A DNA stretch of 64,000 nucleotides from Microbulbifer marinus (GTDB lineage: Bacteria; Pseudomonadota; Gammaproteobacteria; Pseudomonadales; Cellvibrionaceae), in assembly GCF_900107725.1 (NCBI RefSeq), contig NZ_FNQO01000006.1, forward strand, positions 23,826 to 87,825, in the 5' to 3' direction. Each line of letters begins with the position of its first letter. The stretch's first letter is position 1. The notes beneath the pieces were generated by a model, which was given only the letters and a program-made list of their open reading frames with translations, ran no database searches and was not told the DNA's origin. Position numbers and translations under genes: made by a program. Of the stretch, positions 9,306 to 19,411 are shown piece by piece.

Positions 9306-10381
9306 CACATATCTCCCCGGTTGCGCACCTTGGCAGAACTCAGGTAGATTTTTCTGAGCTTGCGATCGGTGTAGTCCCATTTCTTGCCGTCCAGATCGGT
9401 GATCTCCAGATCGTCCGCCTGCACCGAATTTTCACTGGCCACCACCAGCTGCACCCGGATATTCAGCACCTTTTTCATCTCCACCTCGTCGGCCCTACCC
9501 CAGACATCCACGGCATCGTCTCCGTCGCTATCCGCGCCGTAGAGAATCTGCATATTCTCGATGCGCGGCACCAGCTCCTGTGTTCCAACGCCGCTTTCGC
9601 TGACATAAAGGGAGGTTCCGAATTGATTCTCCGCAATAAAAAATGTGCGCAGGTAAGGGGTCAGGATGCGCGCATCGGCACCGTACTGCCGCTGTAAGGG
9701 TGACTGCTTAAGGTTGTCAACGGCTCCAGGCATGTTGCAGTTTCCGGAGTTGTGGGTAATCGTCAGCTTTTCCGGCTCGTTGTTACCACCGCCCCCGCCA
9801 CCACCAGTGCAGCCGCCCTTGCCCTGAACCGAAGTGATCGTCATCAGTTCACCGCTTTCACAGTTGGCAATCAGCACTATTTGTCCCGGCTCCAATGCGC
9901 AATTTGGCGAGACATGCATGGCCTGCGCATTTACAGACGGCACCATGTTGCCTCTGCCCCGGCAGGCGTCGTCGGTGCCACCGAGGATCAGCATGTCTGT
10001 TCCCTCGACCACCTTCAGTCCCCCGACAGTCGCATTAGCACCGACATTGTTCTCTCCCCCTATGCCATTTGACCCGATCAGTACGCCGTAGACATCGTCA
10101 TAGCCGGCCAGGTAGTCGGGATCCTTAGGATCGAGGTGGTTGCGCACTGATGAAGCGGGAGGCGCGCAACCCCAGAAATCCGCCATGCGTATTTCCTGCA
10201 GCAACAGATCCATCGCAAAGCGCCCGCTTTCCTGCACCCGCGCGAATTCGGTCTGCATACGCATGATGTTGCGGTTGCCATCGAAGATCTGCAGTACGCC
10301 CATCAGCAGCAGTGCGCTCAGCAGAATACCGATCATCAACTCGATCAGGGAAAGGCCTCGCTGTCGTTTAAGTGACTTCAT
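9305..10381 (-). CDS. pilW: Minor pilin PilW-like, copy 2
   Basis: 358 aa from the ATG at 10381, chosen because GGAG lies 9 bases upstream and the prepilin leader MKSLKRQRG directly precedes LSLIELMIGILLSALLLMG (Glu at +5). A longer in-frame upstream extension overlaps pilV and lacks pilin features. It has FARVQESGRFAMDLL and DFWGCAPP motifs as in copy 1, and a glycine-rich stretch of eight glycines with one Thr near residue 200. It is clearly homologous to 2883-3968 along its length. Confidence 0.92.
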   Translation of the reverse strand: MKSLKRQRGLSLIELMIGILLSALLLMGVLQIFDGNRNIMRMQTEFARVQESGRFAMDLLLQEIRMADFWGCAPPASSVRNHLDPKDPDYLAGYDDVYGVLIGSNGIGGENNVGANATVGGLKVVEGTDMLILGGTDDACRGRGNMVPSVNAQAMHVSPNCALEPGQIVLIANCESGELMTITSVQGKGGCTGGGGGGGNNEPEKLTITHNSGNCNMPGAVDNLKQSPLQRQYGADARILTPYLRTFFIAENQFGTSLYVSESGVGTQELVPRIENMQILYGADSDGDDAVDVWGRADEVEMKKVLNIRVQLVVASENSVQADDLEITDLDGKKWDYTDRKLRKIYLSSAKVRNRGDM

Positions 10382-10383
10382 CT

Positions 10384-10830
10384 TCAAAGCTCCACAACCA
10401 GCTGATAGGAAAATTCTTCCGGCACTGCGGCAGCGGTACCGCGATCTTTGCCGGTATGCTGCTCCTTCCAGAAGACGGTCAGCGTCACCTGAGTTCCGTT
10501 GACGTCGATCTCGCCCTTGCCTGACGGCAGGTTTGTCTTGATGACCTGGCCCCAATCGTAAAGATCCTGATTGACACAGGTAGCGCCGCAACCCGAAGCC
10601 GTCTCACTACCGTCCACCGTTTGGCCGTCGTAATTCATCCGGCCAGTAGGATTGGCACGGATGCGGTCGGCCATCTCCTGGGCGGCGAGGCCGGCGAGAT
10701 AGCGGTTATGGGAGTTGTTGGCGTTTTTCAGGCTCATCACCTGGGTGGCGGACAATCCAAGTAGACCGACCGCCAGAATGAGCACCGTGATGAGTACTTC
10801 CATCAGTGTTGCGCCAGCGTGCTTTTTCAT
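10384..10830 (-). CDS. pilV: Minor pilin PilV-like, copy 2
   Basis: 148 aa from the ATG at 10830 (GGAG seven bases upstream). Leader MKKHAG is followed by ATLMEVLITVLILAVGLLG, with Glu at +5. It shares LSATQVMSLKN, LYDWGQVI and the C-terminal LVVEL with copy 1. It lies between fimT (2-base gap) and pilW (2-base gap), so it is part of one operon. Confidence 0.92.
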   Translation of the reverse strand: MKKHAGATLMEVLITVLILAVGLLGLSATQVMSLKNANNSHNRYLAGLAAQEMADRIRANPTGRMNYDGQTVDGSETASGCGATCVNQDLYDWGQVIKTNLPSGKGEIDVNGTQVTLTVFWKEQHTGKDRGTAAAVPEEFSYQLVVEL

Positions 10831-10832
10831 CG

Positions 10833-11348
10833 TCAGCCTCCTCCGCAAGCAATGCCGGATTTGGTACGCATGACTCCGGTGGCGAGCAGGCTCACCTCCT
10901 TGCCGTAGTTACCAGAACGGTCGTCGCAGATACTGAGGATCACTGCTCCACTGGCCCTGCCACGGGCGCTGAACGTCAAGCTGACGTTAGCTCCCGTATC
11001 GGCAGCAACCGAAACAGCAGGCGCCGCCATGCGCACCAGCCGTAACTCTTCGCTAGAGTCAGCGCCGCTATCAAGATTCCCGTCGCCATCAGCGTCGAAC
11101 CAGACCCTGACACCATTGCCAATATTGTCGGAGACGGAGCTGACCTGAACGCTGCTACCGCGGCGCACAGCCTCTGCGCGTGCAAAGTGCAGTGCGCCGG
11201 CGAGGTCATTGGCCGCGGATGTCAGGCGGTTATTTTTGATTAGTGAGGTAAAAGAGGGGACGCCGATTGCGATCAAGATAGCCAGTATCGCAATCACTAT
11301 CATCAGCTCTATCAGGGTGAACCCTGCAGATCTTTTCGCTATTCGCAT
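10833..11348 (-). CDS. fimT: GspH/FimT-family pseudopilin, copy 2
   Basis: 171 aa from the ATG at 11348 (AAGGA about 8 bases upstream). Leader MRIAKRSAG is cut before FTLIELMIVIAILAILIAIG. The block NNRLTSAANDLAGALHFAR plus AEAVRRG and the C-terminal cysteines (ICDDRSG, GIACG) match copy 1. It is the promoter-proximal gene of the right minor-pilin operon, directly downstream of ispH as in Pseudomonas. FimT or FimU equivalent; the two cannot be separated by eye. Confidence 0.88.
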   Translation of the reverse strand: MRIAKRSAGFTLIELMIVIAILAILIAIGVPSFTSLIKNNRLTSAANDLAGALHFARAEAVRRGSSVQVSSVSDNIGNGVRVWFDADGDGNLDSGADSSEELRLVRMAAPAVSVAADTGANVSLTFSARGRASGAVILSICDDRSGNYGKEVSLLATGVMRTKSGIACGGG

Positions 11349-11686
11349 TATCGTTTCCTTACGAGGTCGCAGCTGTTCCTTCAACTGCGCGATAAAGAGC
11401 CTCTGAAGCCTAAGGCAAAGTGAAAAATCTGCAGCTTTATTGGCGGCTAGTTCTTTCAGGTACGACAGGCGGCACTGGATCGACGACAAACGGCGTCGCA
11501 ACAACTTTGCGACAAGCATTGCAACGCCGCTGCCGATTGCAGCACACAACTGTAAAGAGCTAAATCACGTCAAGTTTTCGTAGCAGCCGGGCAGAGGGAA
11601 CCGCTACCAGGTACCAGGATGGCCGGCAGCAATTGATGGGCGGGAATTTTATGTAGACAGGGTAGCGACGCTTCGCGTCGCTTTTT
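11349..11686. other. 338-bp gap between ispH and fimT copy 2
   Basis: No gene seen. It should hold the promoter of the right pilin operon. A TTGACG hexamer on the minus strand (within 11560-11580) lacks a good -10 partner, so I do not call a promoter. A hairpin with a T run lies at the ispH end and is listed separately. Confidence 0.55.
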
Positions 11687-11688
11687 TT
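11664..11688 (+). terminator. Hairpin with T run pointing into the ispH 3' end
   Basis: AGCGACGC-TTC-GCGTCGCT followed by a T run, read on the plus strand. In that direction it is a textbook intrinsic terminator that would block antisense transcription into ispH. In the ispH (minus) direction the T run is on the wrong side, so it may only act as a 3' stabilising hairpin. Confidence 0.6.
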
Positions 11689-12619
11689 AACGCAGCTCTT
11701 TCGGCAGCGAGAAGCGGATATTCTCCTCGCGCCCGGCCATTTCCTGCGGCAGTTCGGCGCCGAGGTCCTGCAGGCGATCGATCACCTCCTGCACCAATAC
11801 CTCAGGGGCCGAAGCGCCGGCGGTGATACCGATAGCGCTTTTGCCGGCGAGCCACGCCGGATCTATATCGCCGGCGCCATCGATCAATTTGGCGGTAGCG
11901 CCACAGCGTTCGGCAAGTTCGCGCAGCCGGTTGGAGTTGGAGCTATTGGGGCTGCCCACTACCAGGACCAGATCGCTCTCCAATGCCAGCTGTTTGACCG
12001 CATCCTGGCGGTTCTGGGTCGCGTAGCAGATGTCGTCTTTACGTGGACCGCGGATATTCGGGAATCGGGCGCGCAGGGCGTCGATGACCCGCGCGGTGTC
12101 ATCCATGGACAGGGTGGTCTGGGTTACATAGGTAAGATTGTTTTCGTCCTGCACCTGCAGGCTGGCAACGTCTTCCTCGTCCTCCACCAGATAAATGGCA
12201 CCACCGGCACTGGCATCGTACTGCCCCATAGTGCCCTCGACCTCGGGATGCCCCTGGTGGCCGATCAGGATACACTCGGATCCATCGGTGCTGAACTTGC
12301 TCACTTCCATATGCACCTTGGTGACCAGCGGGCAGGTGGCATCGAACACTCTGAGACCACGGTCGGCAGCCTCTCGCTGTACCGCCTTGGACACGCCGTG
12401 GGCACTGAAAATCACGATCACGTCGTCCGGCACCTCTGCCAGCTCATCCACAAACACGGCGCCGCGCTCGCGCAGGCTGTCCACCACAAACTTGTTGTGT
12501 ACCACTTCGTGACGCACATAGATGGGCGCACCGAACACGTCCAGCGCGCGATTAACGATATCGATGGCGCGGTCGACGCCAGCACAGAAGCCGCGGGGAT
12601 TTGCCAGTCGGATTTGCAT
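11687..12619 (-). CDS. ispH: 4-hydroxy-3-methylbut-2-enyl diphosphate reductase
   Basis: Last step of the MEP isoprenoid pathway: reduces HMBPP to IPP and DMAPP using a 4Fe-4S cluster, in the cytosol. 310 aa, normal length. All three cluster cysteines are visible: C12 (NPRGFC), C96 (DATCPLV) and C198 ([11 protein letters not shown]). The substrate-binding histidines and glutamate are present (H41 in EVVHNKF, H124 and E126 in GHPEVEG). It closes the ileS-lspA-fkpB-ispH run that is conserved in gammaproteobacteria. Confidence 0.98.
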   Translation of the reverse strand: MQIRLANPRGFCAGVDRAIDIVNRALDVFGAPIYVRHEVVHNKFVVDSLRERGAVFVDELAEVPDDVIVIFSAHGVSKAVQREAADRGLRVFDATCPLVTKVHMEVSKFSTDGSECILIGHQGHPEVEGTMGQYDASAGGAIYLVEDEEDVASLQVQDENNLTYVTQTTLSMDDTARVIDALRARFPNIRGPRKDDICYATQNRQDAVKQLALESDLVLVVGSPNSSNSNRLRELAERCGATAKLIDGAGDIDPAWLAGKSAIGITAGASAPEVLVQEVIDRLQDLGAELPQEMAGREENIRFSLPKELR

Positions 12620-12674
12620 AGTCAGTTCAAAACTCTCATTGCGGGAATCGCTCGTACCAGTCGGAACAGCAGGC

Positions 12675-13115
12675 CTACTGGATCGAGTCCACCGCGATAA
12701 TCTTCACGTGAAAATTCAGCGTCTGTCCCGCCAGCGGATGGTTGAAATCGACGGTAACCTCGTCTTCACCAATTTCACGAATGATGCCGGGCAATTCGCC
12801 GCTGCCATTGTCGAAGGAAACTACCAACCCCTCTTCCAGCTCGATATCCGGGGAAAAGGTATCCCGGCGCACCTTCTGGATATTGGACGGGTTGCGCTGG
12901 CCAAAACCCAGCTCCGGCGGAATCTCGATCTCCGCCTCGTCACCGGCCTTGAGGCCGAACAGGGCTTTTTCAAACCCCGGCAGCAGGCTGCCGTCACCGA
13001 CACTGAAGGTCGCTGGGTCACCCTTGAAGGTGGAATCCACCTCGGTGCCATCGTCCAATTTCAGGCTGAAATGCAGTGTGACCCGGCTGTGTTCGCCGAT
13101 TATGGTATTGCTCAT
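12675..13115 (-). CDS. fkpB: FKBP-type peptidyl-prolyl isomerase, SlpA/FkpB type
   Basis: Cytosolic FKBP-fold prolyl isomerase/chaperone of the SlyD-SlpA class, 146 aa. The N-terminal half has the FKBP core ([25 protein letters not shown]). An inserted-flap segment is in the middle and the C-terminal strand [17 protein letters not shown] is the SlpA signature. There is no metal-binding histidine tail, which separates it from SlyD. It lies 6 bases after lspA with a weak ribosome site, so coupling to lspA is likely. Confidence 0.95.
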   Translation of the reverse strand: MSNTIIGEHSRVTLHFSLKLDDGTEVDSTFKGDPATFSVGDGSLLPGFEKALFGLKAGDEAEIEIPPELGFGQRNPSNIQKVRRDTFSPDIELEEGLVVSFDNGSGELPGIIREIGEDEVTVDFNHPLAGQTLNFHVKIIAVDSIQ

Positions 13116-13121
13116 AAATAT

Positions 13122-13661
13122 TTAAACTTCTGCGCTCTTCTTTGCATCGCCACTGTCTTTTTCGGCAAAGAACAGCAATTCGATTACCAGCATCGCGGCC
13201 CCTATGCTGATCGCCATGTCCGCGACATTGAACACCGGAAAATGCCAGCTGCCGTAATAAACGGAAATAAAGTCCCGCACATAACCCAGCAACATGCGGT
13301 CCCATAGGTTGCCCAGGGCTCCGCCGAGAATCAGCGCCAGTGCGAAGGGCTCCCAGCGCTTGCTCGCCGGCAGGCGCCACAGCCAGACAGTGACCATGGC
13401 GCTGAAGCCCAGTGCGATGGCGCCAAACAGCCAACGCTGCCAGCCGCCGGCATCGGCGAGGAAGCTGAAGGCCGCACCGTAGTTTTCGGCATAGGTGAAT
13501 TTCAGCAGCCCGGGAATGATCTGCATGGCCGGACCGTGCATAAACTCATCCACCGCCCACACCTTGGTGGCGATATCCAGCGCGATCACCAGCAGTGCCA
13601 GCCAGTACCAGCGCCACGGGTGACCGAACAGGCTCAGGCCTTTATGCCCGTTGTCAGGCAT
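13122..13661 (-). CDS. lspA: Lipoprotein signal peptidase (signal peptidase II)
   Basis: Inner-membrane aspartyl protease that removes signal peptides from prolipoproteins after lipidation. 179 aa from the ATG at 13661, which overlaps the ileS stop region and has AGGAG 8 bases upstream. Four hydrophobic segments are visible. The catalytic aspartates are in VRDF (D130) and NVAD (D148), after the GALGNLWDR motif. Coupling to ileS is a known arrangement in this phylum. Confidence 0.97.
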   Translation of the reverse strand: MPDNGHKGLSLFGHPWRWYWLALLVIALDIATKVWAVDEFMHGPAMQIIPGLLKFTYAENYGAAFSFLADAGGWQRWLFGAIALGFSAMVTVWLWRLPASKRWEPFALALILGGALGNLWDRMLLGYVRDFISVYYGSWHFPVFNVADMAISIGAAMLVIELLFFAEKDSGDAKKSAEV

Positions 13662-16458
13662 AGTGACGCTCCTCACCTTTACCCGCAATATTGTCTACAC
13701 AGCGGGAGCAGATCTCCGGATGCTGCGGATCGGCGCCGACATCGGCGCGAAAGTGCCAGCAGCGCGCGCACTTGGGATGATCCACTTTGCGCACCGTGAC
13801 TTTGAGGCCCGCCAGTTCCGTCGCCTCGGCACCGGCGGCGTCGCTGAGCGGTTGCACCGAAGTGGAGGAACAGATCAGCACGAAGCGCAGCTCATCTTCA
13901 AGTTCGATCAGTTTTTCGCGCAGGTCGTCATCGGCGAACAGCGTCACCGCCGCCTGCAGAGAACCACCGATATTGCCGGCCCCGCGCTGCTCTTCGAGCA
14001 CTTTGTTTACCGCAGTTTTCACCTGTGCGATGGCCGCCCAGTAATCGGCGCCCTTGTCGGCGTCCGCCGGTAGCGTCGGCAGCGAATACCACTCCTCGAC
14101 AAACACACTGTCACCGCGCTCGCCGGGAATAAACTGCCACAGCTCGTCGGCGGTGAAGCTCAGGATCGGCGCAATCCAGCGGGTGAACGCCTGCACGATA
14201 TGGTACAGGGCAGTTTGCGCGGAGCGGCGCGCAACGCTGTCCTTCTGCGTGGTGTACTGGCGATCCTTGATGATATCCAGGTAGAAGCCGCCCATCTCCA
14301 CGACGCAGAAGTTGTGCAGCTTCTGGTAGATCTGGTGGAACTGGTAGTTGTCATAGGCGGCTATGATCTCGTCCTGCAGGCGCGCGGCCACATCCAGTGC
14401 CCAGCGATCCAGCGCCAGCAGCTCCTCCGCCGGCAACAGATCCTTGCCCGGATCGAAGCCGGCAAGGTTCGACAGGAAGAAACGCGCAGTATTGCGCAGG
14501 CGGCGGTAGGAGTCCGCGGTGCGCTTCAGGATCTCGTCGGAGACGGCCATCTCGCCACTGAAGTCAGTAGCCGCCACCCACAGGCGCAGCACGTCGGCGC
14601 CGAGCTTGTTGATCACATCCTGCGGCGCCACGGTGTTGCCGATGGACTTGGACATCTTGCGCCCCTGGGCGTCCACGGTGAAACCGTGGGTAAGCACCTG
14701 CCTGTAGGGCGCGCAGTCGTTGATCGCGATGGAGGTCTTCAGCGAGGACTGGAACCAGCCGCGATGCTGATCGGAGCCCTCCAGGTACAGATCCGCCGGA
14801 AAACGCAGGCCGTCGCGGCGCTCAAGTACCGCGTAGTGGGTCACACCGGAATCGAACCAGACGTCCAGCGTATCGGTCACCTTCTGGTACTGGTCCGCGT
14901 CATCGCCGAGCAGCTCGCGCGGATCCAGGTCGAACCAGACATCCATACCCTCGGCATCGACTTTTTCCGCCACCTTGTCCATTAGCGCCGGGGTATCCGG
15001 GTGGATCTCGTGGGTTTCCTTGTGCACGAACAGCGCGATGGGCACGCCCCAGGTGCGCTGGCGCGAGATACACCAGTCCGGGCTGGCATCCAGCATCGCG
15101 TCGATGCGCGCCTTGCCCCAGCCGGGGATCCACTGTACTTCGTCTGCAGCCTTCTGCGCGTGATCCAGCAGATCATTCTGCTGCATGCTGACAAACCACT
15201 GCGGCGTGGCACGATAGATCAGCGGCGTCTTGGTGCGCCAGCAGTGCGGGTAACTGTGGACCAGCTTGCCCTGGTGCAGCAGCACGCCTTTCTCTTGCAG
15301 CACATCGACAATCTTCTCATCCACCTTGTAGACATGCTCGCCGGCGAAGACCGGAACGCTGTCGCGGTAGACGCCATTGTCGTCGACGTAGTTGAGCGTC
15401 TCGATGCCGTAGCGCTTGCCCACCAGGAAGTCGTCCGGGCCGTGATCCGGTGCCGTGTGTACGCAGCCGGTACCAGCGTCGGTGGTGACGTGGTCGCCGA
15501 GAATGATCGGCAGCTCCTTGTCGTAGAAGGGATGATGGACCTTCAGGTGCTCGAGTGCGGCACCGCGAATATGACCGACCACTTCGCCTTCCAGCCCCGC
15601 GCGCTCCAGCACCGCGTCTTGCAGTTCTTCGGCTACCAGGATGCGGCGGTCACCGACCTGCACGACGACATACTCGAGTTCAGCGTTGACGGAGACCGCC
15701 TGGGAGGACGGCAGTGTCCAGGGAGTGGTGGTCCAGATGACCACCGACAGCTGGCCGTCGCCGGCGTGACCACCGGCGGCATCGGCAATCGCCAATGCGG
15801 TCTCTTCCGTCACCGGGTAGCAGACGTCGATGGAGAAGGAGGTCTTGTCCTGATATTCCACTTCGGCCTCGGCCAGGGCCGAGCCACCTACCACGCTCCA
15901 GTACACCGGCTTGAAGCCGCGCGCCAGGTGGCCGTTCTTCACGATGCGGCCGAGCGCGCGGATGATGTCGCCCTCGAACTGGAAATCCATCGTGCGGTAG
16001 GGGTTGTCCCACTCGCCGAACACCCCCAGGCGGATGAAGTCTTTCCTCTGTCCCTCGACCTGCTTGGCGGCGTACTCGCGGCACTTCTGGCGGAAGGTCT
16101 TGTGATCCACCTTGGCGCCGGCCTTGCCGATTTTCTTTTCCACGCGGTGTTCTATCGGCAGACCGTGGCAATCCCAACCCGGCACATAGGGGGCGTCAAA
16201 ACCGCTCAGGGTCTTCGACTTGACGATAATGTCCTTCAGGATCTTGTTGACCGAGTGACCGATATGAATATCGCCGTTCGCGTAGGGGGGCCCGTCGTGC
16301 AGGATAAACTGTTCGCGCCCGGCACGCGCCGCGCGAATCTGTTCGTAGAGCTTGCCCTGCTGCCACTTTTGCAGAATGGCCGGTTCCCGCTGCGGCAGGT
16401 TACCGCGCATCGGAAAATCGGTCTCGGGCAGGTTCAGAGTCGCTTTGTAATCGGTCAT
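13654..16458 (-). CDS. ileS: Isoleucyl-tRNA synthetase
   Basis: Class I aminoacyl-tRNA synthetase charging tRNA-Ile, with an editing domain. 934 aa, as expected for the bacterial type. The HIGH motif is at residues 65-68 (DIHIGH) and KMSKS near residue 602 ([10 protein letters not shown]). The C-terminal zinc-binding region has the cysteine pairs CARC and CSRC. It overlaps lspA by 8 bases and follows ribF with a 58-base gap, giving the usual ribF-ileS-lspA order. Confidence 0.99.
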   Translation of the reverse strand: MTDYKATLNLPETDFPMRGNLPQREPAILQKWQQGKLYEQIRAARAGREQFILHDGPPYANGDIHIGHSVNKILKDIIVKSKTLSGFDAPYVPGWDCHGLPIEHRVEKKIGKAGAKVDHKTFRQKCREYAAKQVEGQRKDFIRLGVFGEWDNPYRTMDFQFEGDIIRALGRIVKNGHLARGFKPVYWSVVGGSALAEAEVEYQDKTSFSIDVCYPVTEETALAIADAAGGHAGDGQLSVVIWTTTPWTLPSSQAVSVNAELEYVVVQVGDRRILVAEELQDAVLERAGLEGEVVGHIRGAALEHLKVHHPFYDKELPIILGDHVTTDAGTGCVHTAPDHGPDDFLVGKRYGIETLNYVDDNGVYRDSVPVFAGEHVYKVDEKIVDVLQEKGVLLHQGKLVHSYPHCWRTKTPLIYRATPQWFVSMQQNDLLDHAQKAADEVQWIPGWGKARIDAMLDASPDWCISRQRTWGVPIALFVHKETHEIHPDTPALMDKVAEKVDAEGMDVWFDLDPRELLGDDADQYQKVTDTLDVWFDSGVTHYAVLERRDGLRFPADLYLEGSDQHRGWFQSSLKTSIAINDCAPYRQVLTHGFTVDAQGRKMSKSIGNTVAPQDVINKLGADVLRLWVAATDFSGEMAVSDEILKRTADSYRRLRNTARFFLSNLAGFDPGKDLLPAEELLALDRWALDVAARLQDEIIAAYDNYQFHQIYQKLHNFCVVEMGGFYLDIIKDRQYTTQKDSVARRSAQTALYHIVQAFTRWIAPILSFTADELWQFIPGERGDSVFVEEWYSLPTLPADADKGADYWAAIAQVKTAVNKVLEEQRGAGNIGGSLQAAVTLFADDDLREKLIELEDELRFVLICSSTSVQPLSDAAGAEATELAGLKVTVRKVDHPKCARCWHFRADVGADPQHPEICSRCVDNIAGKGEERHYA

Positions 16459-16516
16459 TGGGTGTCTACTTCAGCTCTAGTAGAAAAAATTAAACGGTTG
16501 TCTGCGGCCGCGATTC

Positions 16517-17512
16517 CTAGGATCGCTCCCGCGGATGTTGCACGAACCATTCTCGGGCATCGCTTATATCCTGGGCGATTCTCGCCTTGAGGATATCCAG
16601 GGAGGCGAATTTCTCTTCGTCGCGCAGTTTGTGGCAGAACTCCACCGCCAGCTCGCGGCCGTAGAGATCTCCACTGAAATCGAACAGGTTCACCTCCAGC
16701 AGCGGCTGTGCGCCCTCGCCCTCCACCGTGGGACGGAAGCCGACATTGGCCACGCCGTCGATCTCTGTGCGCCCGGCAGCCAGTTCACTGCCATCGGTCG
16801 CGGTGGTGCGCACCGTATATACGCCGACGAGCGGCGAGCGGTAGCGGTGCAGGCGTACATTGGCCGTCGGCGCGCCCAGCTGGCGCCCCAGCGAGCGGCC
16901 CGGCGCGACGCGCCCGGTAATGCGGTAGGGCTTACCCAGCAGCGTCTCGGCCAGCTCGAAGTCACCGTCCTGCAGCGCTTCACGGATCCGTGTGCTGCTG
17001 ACCCGCGCACCGCGGATTTCCACTGTCGCGGTATCCTCGACAGTGAAGCCCGCCTCGGCACCAACCTTCTGCAACAGGCGGTAATCACCACTGCGGTCAC
17101 AACCGAAACGGAAGTCATCGCCGACGACCAGGTGGCGGATACCCAGGCCATCCACCAGGATGCGCTGGATAAACGCCTCGGCGCTGAGATTGCGCAGCTT
17201 TTCGTTGAACTGCAGGCACAGCACCCGGTCCACGCCGGCCTCAAACAGGGCCAGCACCTTTTCCTTGAATCGCATCAGCCGCGCCGGCGCCCTTTCGCCG
17301 GAGAAAAACTCGTGGGGCTGCGGCTCGAAGATGATCGCCACCGACGGCAGGTCGTGCTCGCGGGCGCGCTGATTCAACTGCGCGATGATCGCCTGATGGC
17401 CGCGGTGCACACCGTCGAACGAGCCAATCGTGGCCACACAGCCACGGTGCCGGGGACGCAGGTTGTGCAACCCGCGAATCAGTTCGCGTTCCTGTTCCCG
17501 TACTTGGGCCAA
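16517..17512 (-). CDS. ribF: Bifunctional riboflavin kinase / FAD synthetase
   Basis: Makes FMN from riboflavin and FAD from FMN. 331 aa. The N-terminal nucleotidyltransferase domain has GSFDGVHRGHQ (an HxGH-like site) near residues 27-37. The C-terminal flavokinase domain has GRSLGRQLGAPTANV and a late GxxxY/E region. The start appears to be TTG at 17512 with a GGAAG site upstream; no ATG is in frame nearby. It sits between murJ and ileS as in Pseudomonas. Confidence 0.96.
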   Translation of the reverse strand: MAQVREQERELIRGLHNLRPRHRGCVATIGSFDGVHRGHQAIIAQLNQRAREHDLPSVAIIFEPQPHEFFSGERAPARLMRFKEKVLALFEAGVDRVLCLQFNEKLRNLSAEAFIQRILVDGLGIRHLVVGDDFRFGCDRSGDYRLLQKVGAEAGFTVEDTATVEIRGARVSSTRIREALQDGDFELAETLLGKPYRITGRVAPGRSLGRQLGAPTANVRLHRYRSPLVGVYTVRTTATDGSELAAGRTEIDGVANVGFRPTVEGEGAQPLLEVNLFDFSGDLYGRELAVEFCHKLRDEEKFASLDILKARIAQDISDAREWFVQHPRERS

Positions 17513-17621
17513 TGCGGTCTTCCCATCCTGACAAAATCGAGCCGCGCAGTATAGCGGATTCGTGGTGCCCGGTCAGTGGGAAAGCCCGGCCTGCGGGCGC
17601 CGGTCAAGCGGAACACTGCGG

Positions 17622-19232
17622 TCAGCTGGTAGCGCGGAAATGGCGCGGCCGCAGACCAGAAACAAGCAGCACCAGCACGAAGGTGGCGCCGCCGCCGGCC
17701 ACCATCACCGCCATGCGCCAGGCGCGATCCAGCCACGACCAGTCACTCCAGTCCTGCCAGTGATACAGGGCCAGCAGCAGTACACCCACCATCGCCAGGT
17801 TCGCCGCCAGCAACCGTAGGAGATAGGCGCCCCAGCCGGCTTCCGGACGATAGATGTCATCGCGGCGCAGCCCCTGATACAGCAGCCAGGCGTTGATCGC
17901 CGCCTGACAGGCGGTGGCCAGCGCCAGGCCCATGTGACCGAGCTTGAAGTAGTAGTTGAGTGGAATGACGAAGGCGAGGCTCAGCACCATTTTCGCGGCA
18001 ATCGCGATCAGCCCGAAGCGCACCGGCGTATAGGTGTCCTGGCGGGCAAAGTAGCCCGGTGCCAGCACCTTGATCAGCATGAAAGAAAGCAGTCCGAGGG
18101 CATAGGCGCGCAGTGACCAGGCAGCCATCTGCATATCGCGCGGCTCCATTTGCCCGTACTGGAACAATGTGGTCAGCAACGGCTCCGCCAGCACGATCAG
18201 CGCCACCGCCGCCGGCAGCGAGATCAGCGTGACACTGCGCAGCGCCCAGTCCAGGGTGTGGCGAAAGCGCCGCGGATCGCCGCCGGCGTGCTGGCGCGAC
18301 AGGTTCGGCAGGATGACCGTGGCCACGGCGACACCGAAGACCCCCAACGGCAATTCAGTCAACCGGTCGGAGAAATACAGCCAGGACACGCTGCCGGTGG
18401 GCAGGAATGAGGCCAGCACGGTATCCAGCACCAGGCTGATCTGCGTTACCGACACCCCAAAAATGGCCGGCGCCATCAGCCGCAGAATCTTGCGCACCCC
18501 CGGGTAGTTCCAGTCCCAGCGCGGCCGCGGCAGCAACCCCTGCCGCATCAGAAACGGTACCTGAAACAGCAACTGCACCACACCCGCAGCAAACACCCCC
18601 CAGGCCAGCGCCATAATCTGCGGCTCGAACCAGTCGGTCGCCAGGGTTGCCGCGGCGATCAGCATCAGGTTCAGCAGCACCGGGGTCAATGCCGGTACCG
18701 CAAAGCGGTCGAAACTGTTCAGTACCGCTCCGGCAAACCCGGTCAGGGAGATCAGCATCAGATAGGGAAAGGTGATGCGCAACATGTCTGCGGCGAGATC
18801 GAACTTCTCCCGTTCGCTGCCGTCCCACCACCAGCCGAATGCGAAAATTCCCGCCACGAGCGGCGCACATAGCACACCGAACAATGTGACTAACAGCAGG
18901 GTTCCGCCCAGGGCGCCGGCAACCCGGTTGTTCAGCTCCCGCGCCGCCGCCAGGCCACCCTTCTGCCGGTACTCGGCCAGTACGGGCACAAAGGCCTGGG
19001 CAAAGGCGCCCTCGGCGAACAGGCGGCGGAAGAAGTTGGGGATCTTGAAGGCCACAAAAAAGGCGTCCGCGGCATCGCCGGCGCCGGCAAAACGGGCTAA
19101 AACCATGTCCCGGGCCAACCCCATGACGCGCGACAACATGGTCGCACCGCCGACGATCGAACTGCCACGCAACAGTCCTACCGAGCCGGCTTTCTCGCCT
19201 GAATGGTTCTGATTGGCGGGCGACTGCGACAA
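17622..19232 (-). CDS. murJ: Lipid II flippase MurJ
   Basis: Inner-membrane MOP-family flippase that moves the peptidoglycan precursor lipid II outward. 536 aa with about 14 hydrophobic segments. The N-terminal signature RGSSIVGGATMLSRVMGLAR and FFVAFKIPNFFRRLFAEGAF is diagnostic. The start is probably TTG at 19232, with AGGAG about 8 bases upstream; the first conserved block begins near residue 18, so the true start cannot be much further in. It heads the minus-strand run murJ-ribF-ileS. Confidence 0.97.
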   Translation of the reverse strand: MSQSPANQNHSGEKAGSVGLLRGSSIVGGATMLSRVMGLARDMVLARFAGAGDAADAFFVAFKIPNFFRRLFAEGAFAQAFVPVLAEYRQKGGLAAARELNNRVAGALGGTLLLVTLFGVLCAPLVAGIFAFGWWWDGSEREKFDLAADMLRITFPYLMLISLTGFAGAVLNSFDRFAVPALTPVLLNLMLIAAATLATDWFEPQIMALAWGVFAAGVVQLLFQVPFLMRQGLLPRPRWDWNYPGVRKILRLMAPAIFGVSVTQISLVLDTVLASFLPTGSVSWLYFSDRLTELPLGVFGVAVATVILPNLSRQHAGGDPRRFRHTLDWALRSVTLISLPAAVALIVLAEPLLTTLFQYGQMEPRDMQMAAWSLRAYALGLLSFMLIKVLAPGYFARQDTYTPVRFGLIAIAAKMVLSLAFVIPLNYYFKLGHMGLALATACQAAINAWLLYQGLRRDDIYRPEAGWGAYLLRLLAANLAMVGVLLLALYHWQDWSDWSWLDRAWRMAVMVAGGGATFVLVLLVSGLRPRHFRATS

Positions 19233-19350
19233 AGTTGCGACTCCTGGCGGTTGCTGCGGGCTTAATGGCCGGCAAGTCTACATCAATTCAGCCGGTCACA
19301 CGGAAGTGCCGGAATGCCAAATAGGTCCTACGACCTTTGGCGCGCGAGCC

Positions 19351-19356
19351 TATACT
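19351..19356 (+). promoter_or_regulatory. Possible -10 box ahead of the small membrane gene
   Basis: TATACT lies 56 bases before the 46-codon gene. The region 16 bases upstream (TACGAC) is a poor -35 match, so this is tentative. Confidence 0.35.
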
Positions 19357-19411
19357 CAAAGTGAGCTAGTTGCGCGCCCCGAGGGAGAGAGGTGGCGTAA
19401 GGAGATGACGG

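Noticed and set aside
10382..10591. Extended N-terminus of PilW copy 2
   Set aside because: It overlaps pilV copy 2 in another frame and would bury the prepilin leader 70 residues into the protein.
15001..16590. 529-codon open frame on the plus strand
   Set aside because: Antisense to ileS; no ribosome site or recognisable motif.
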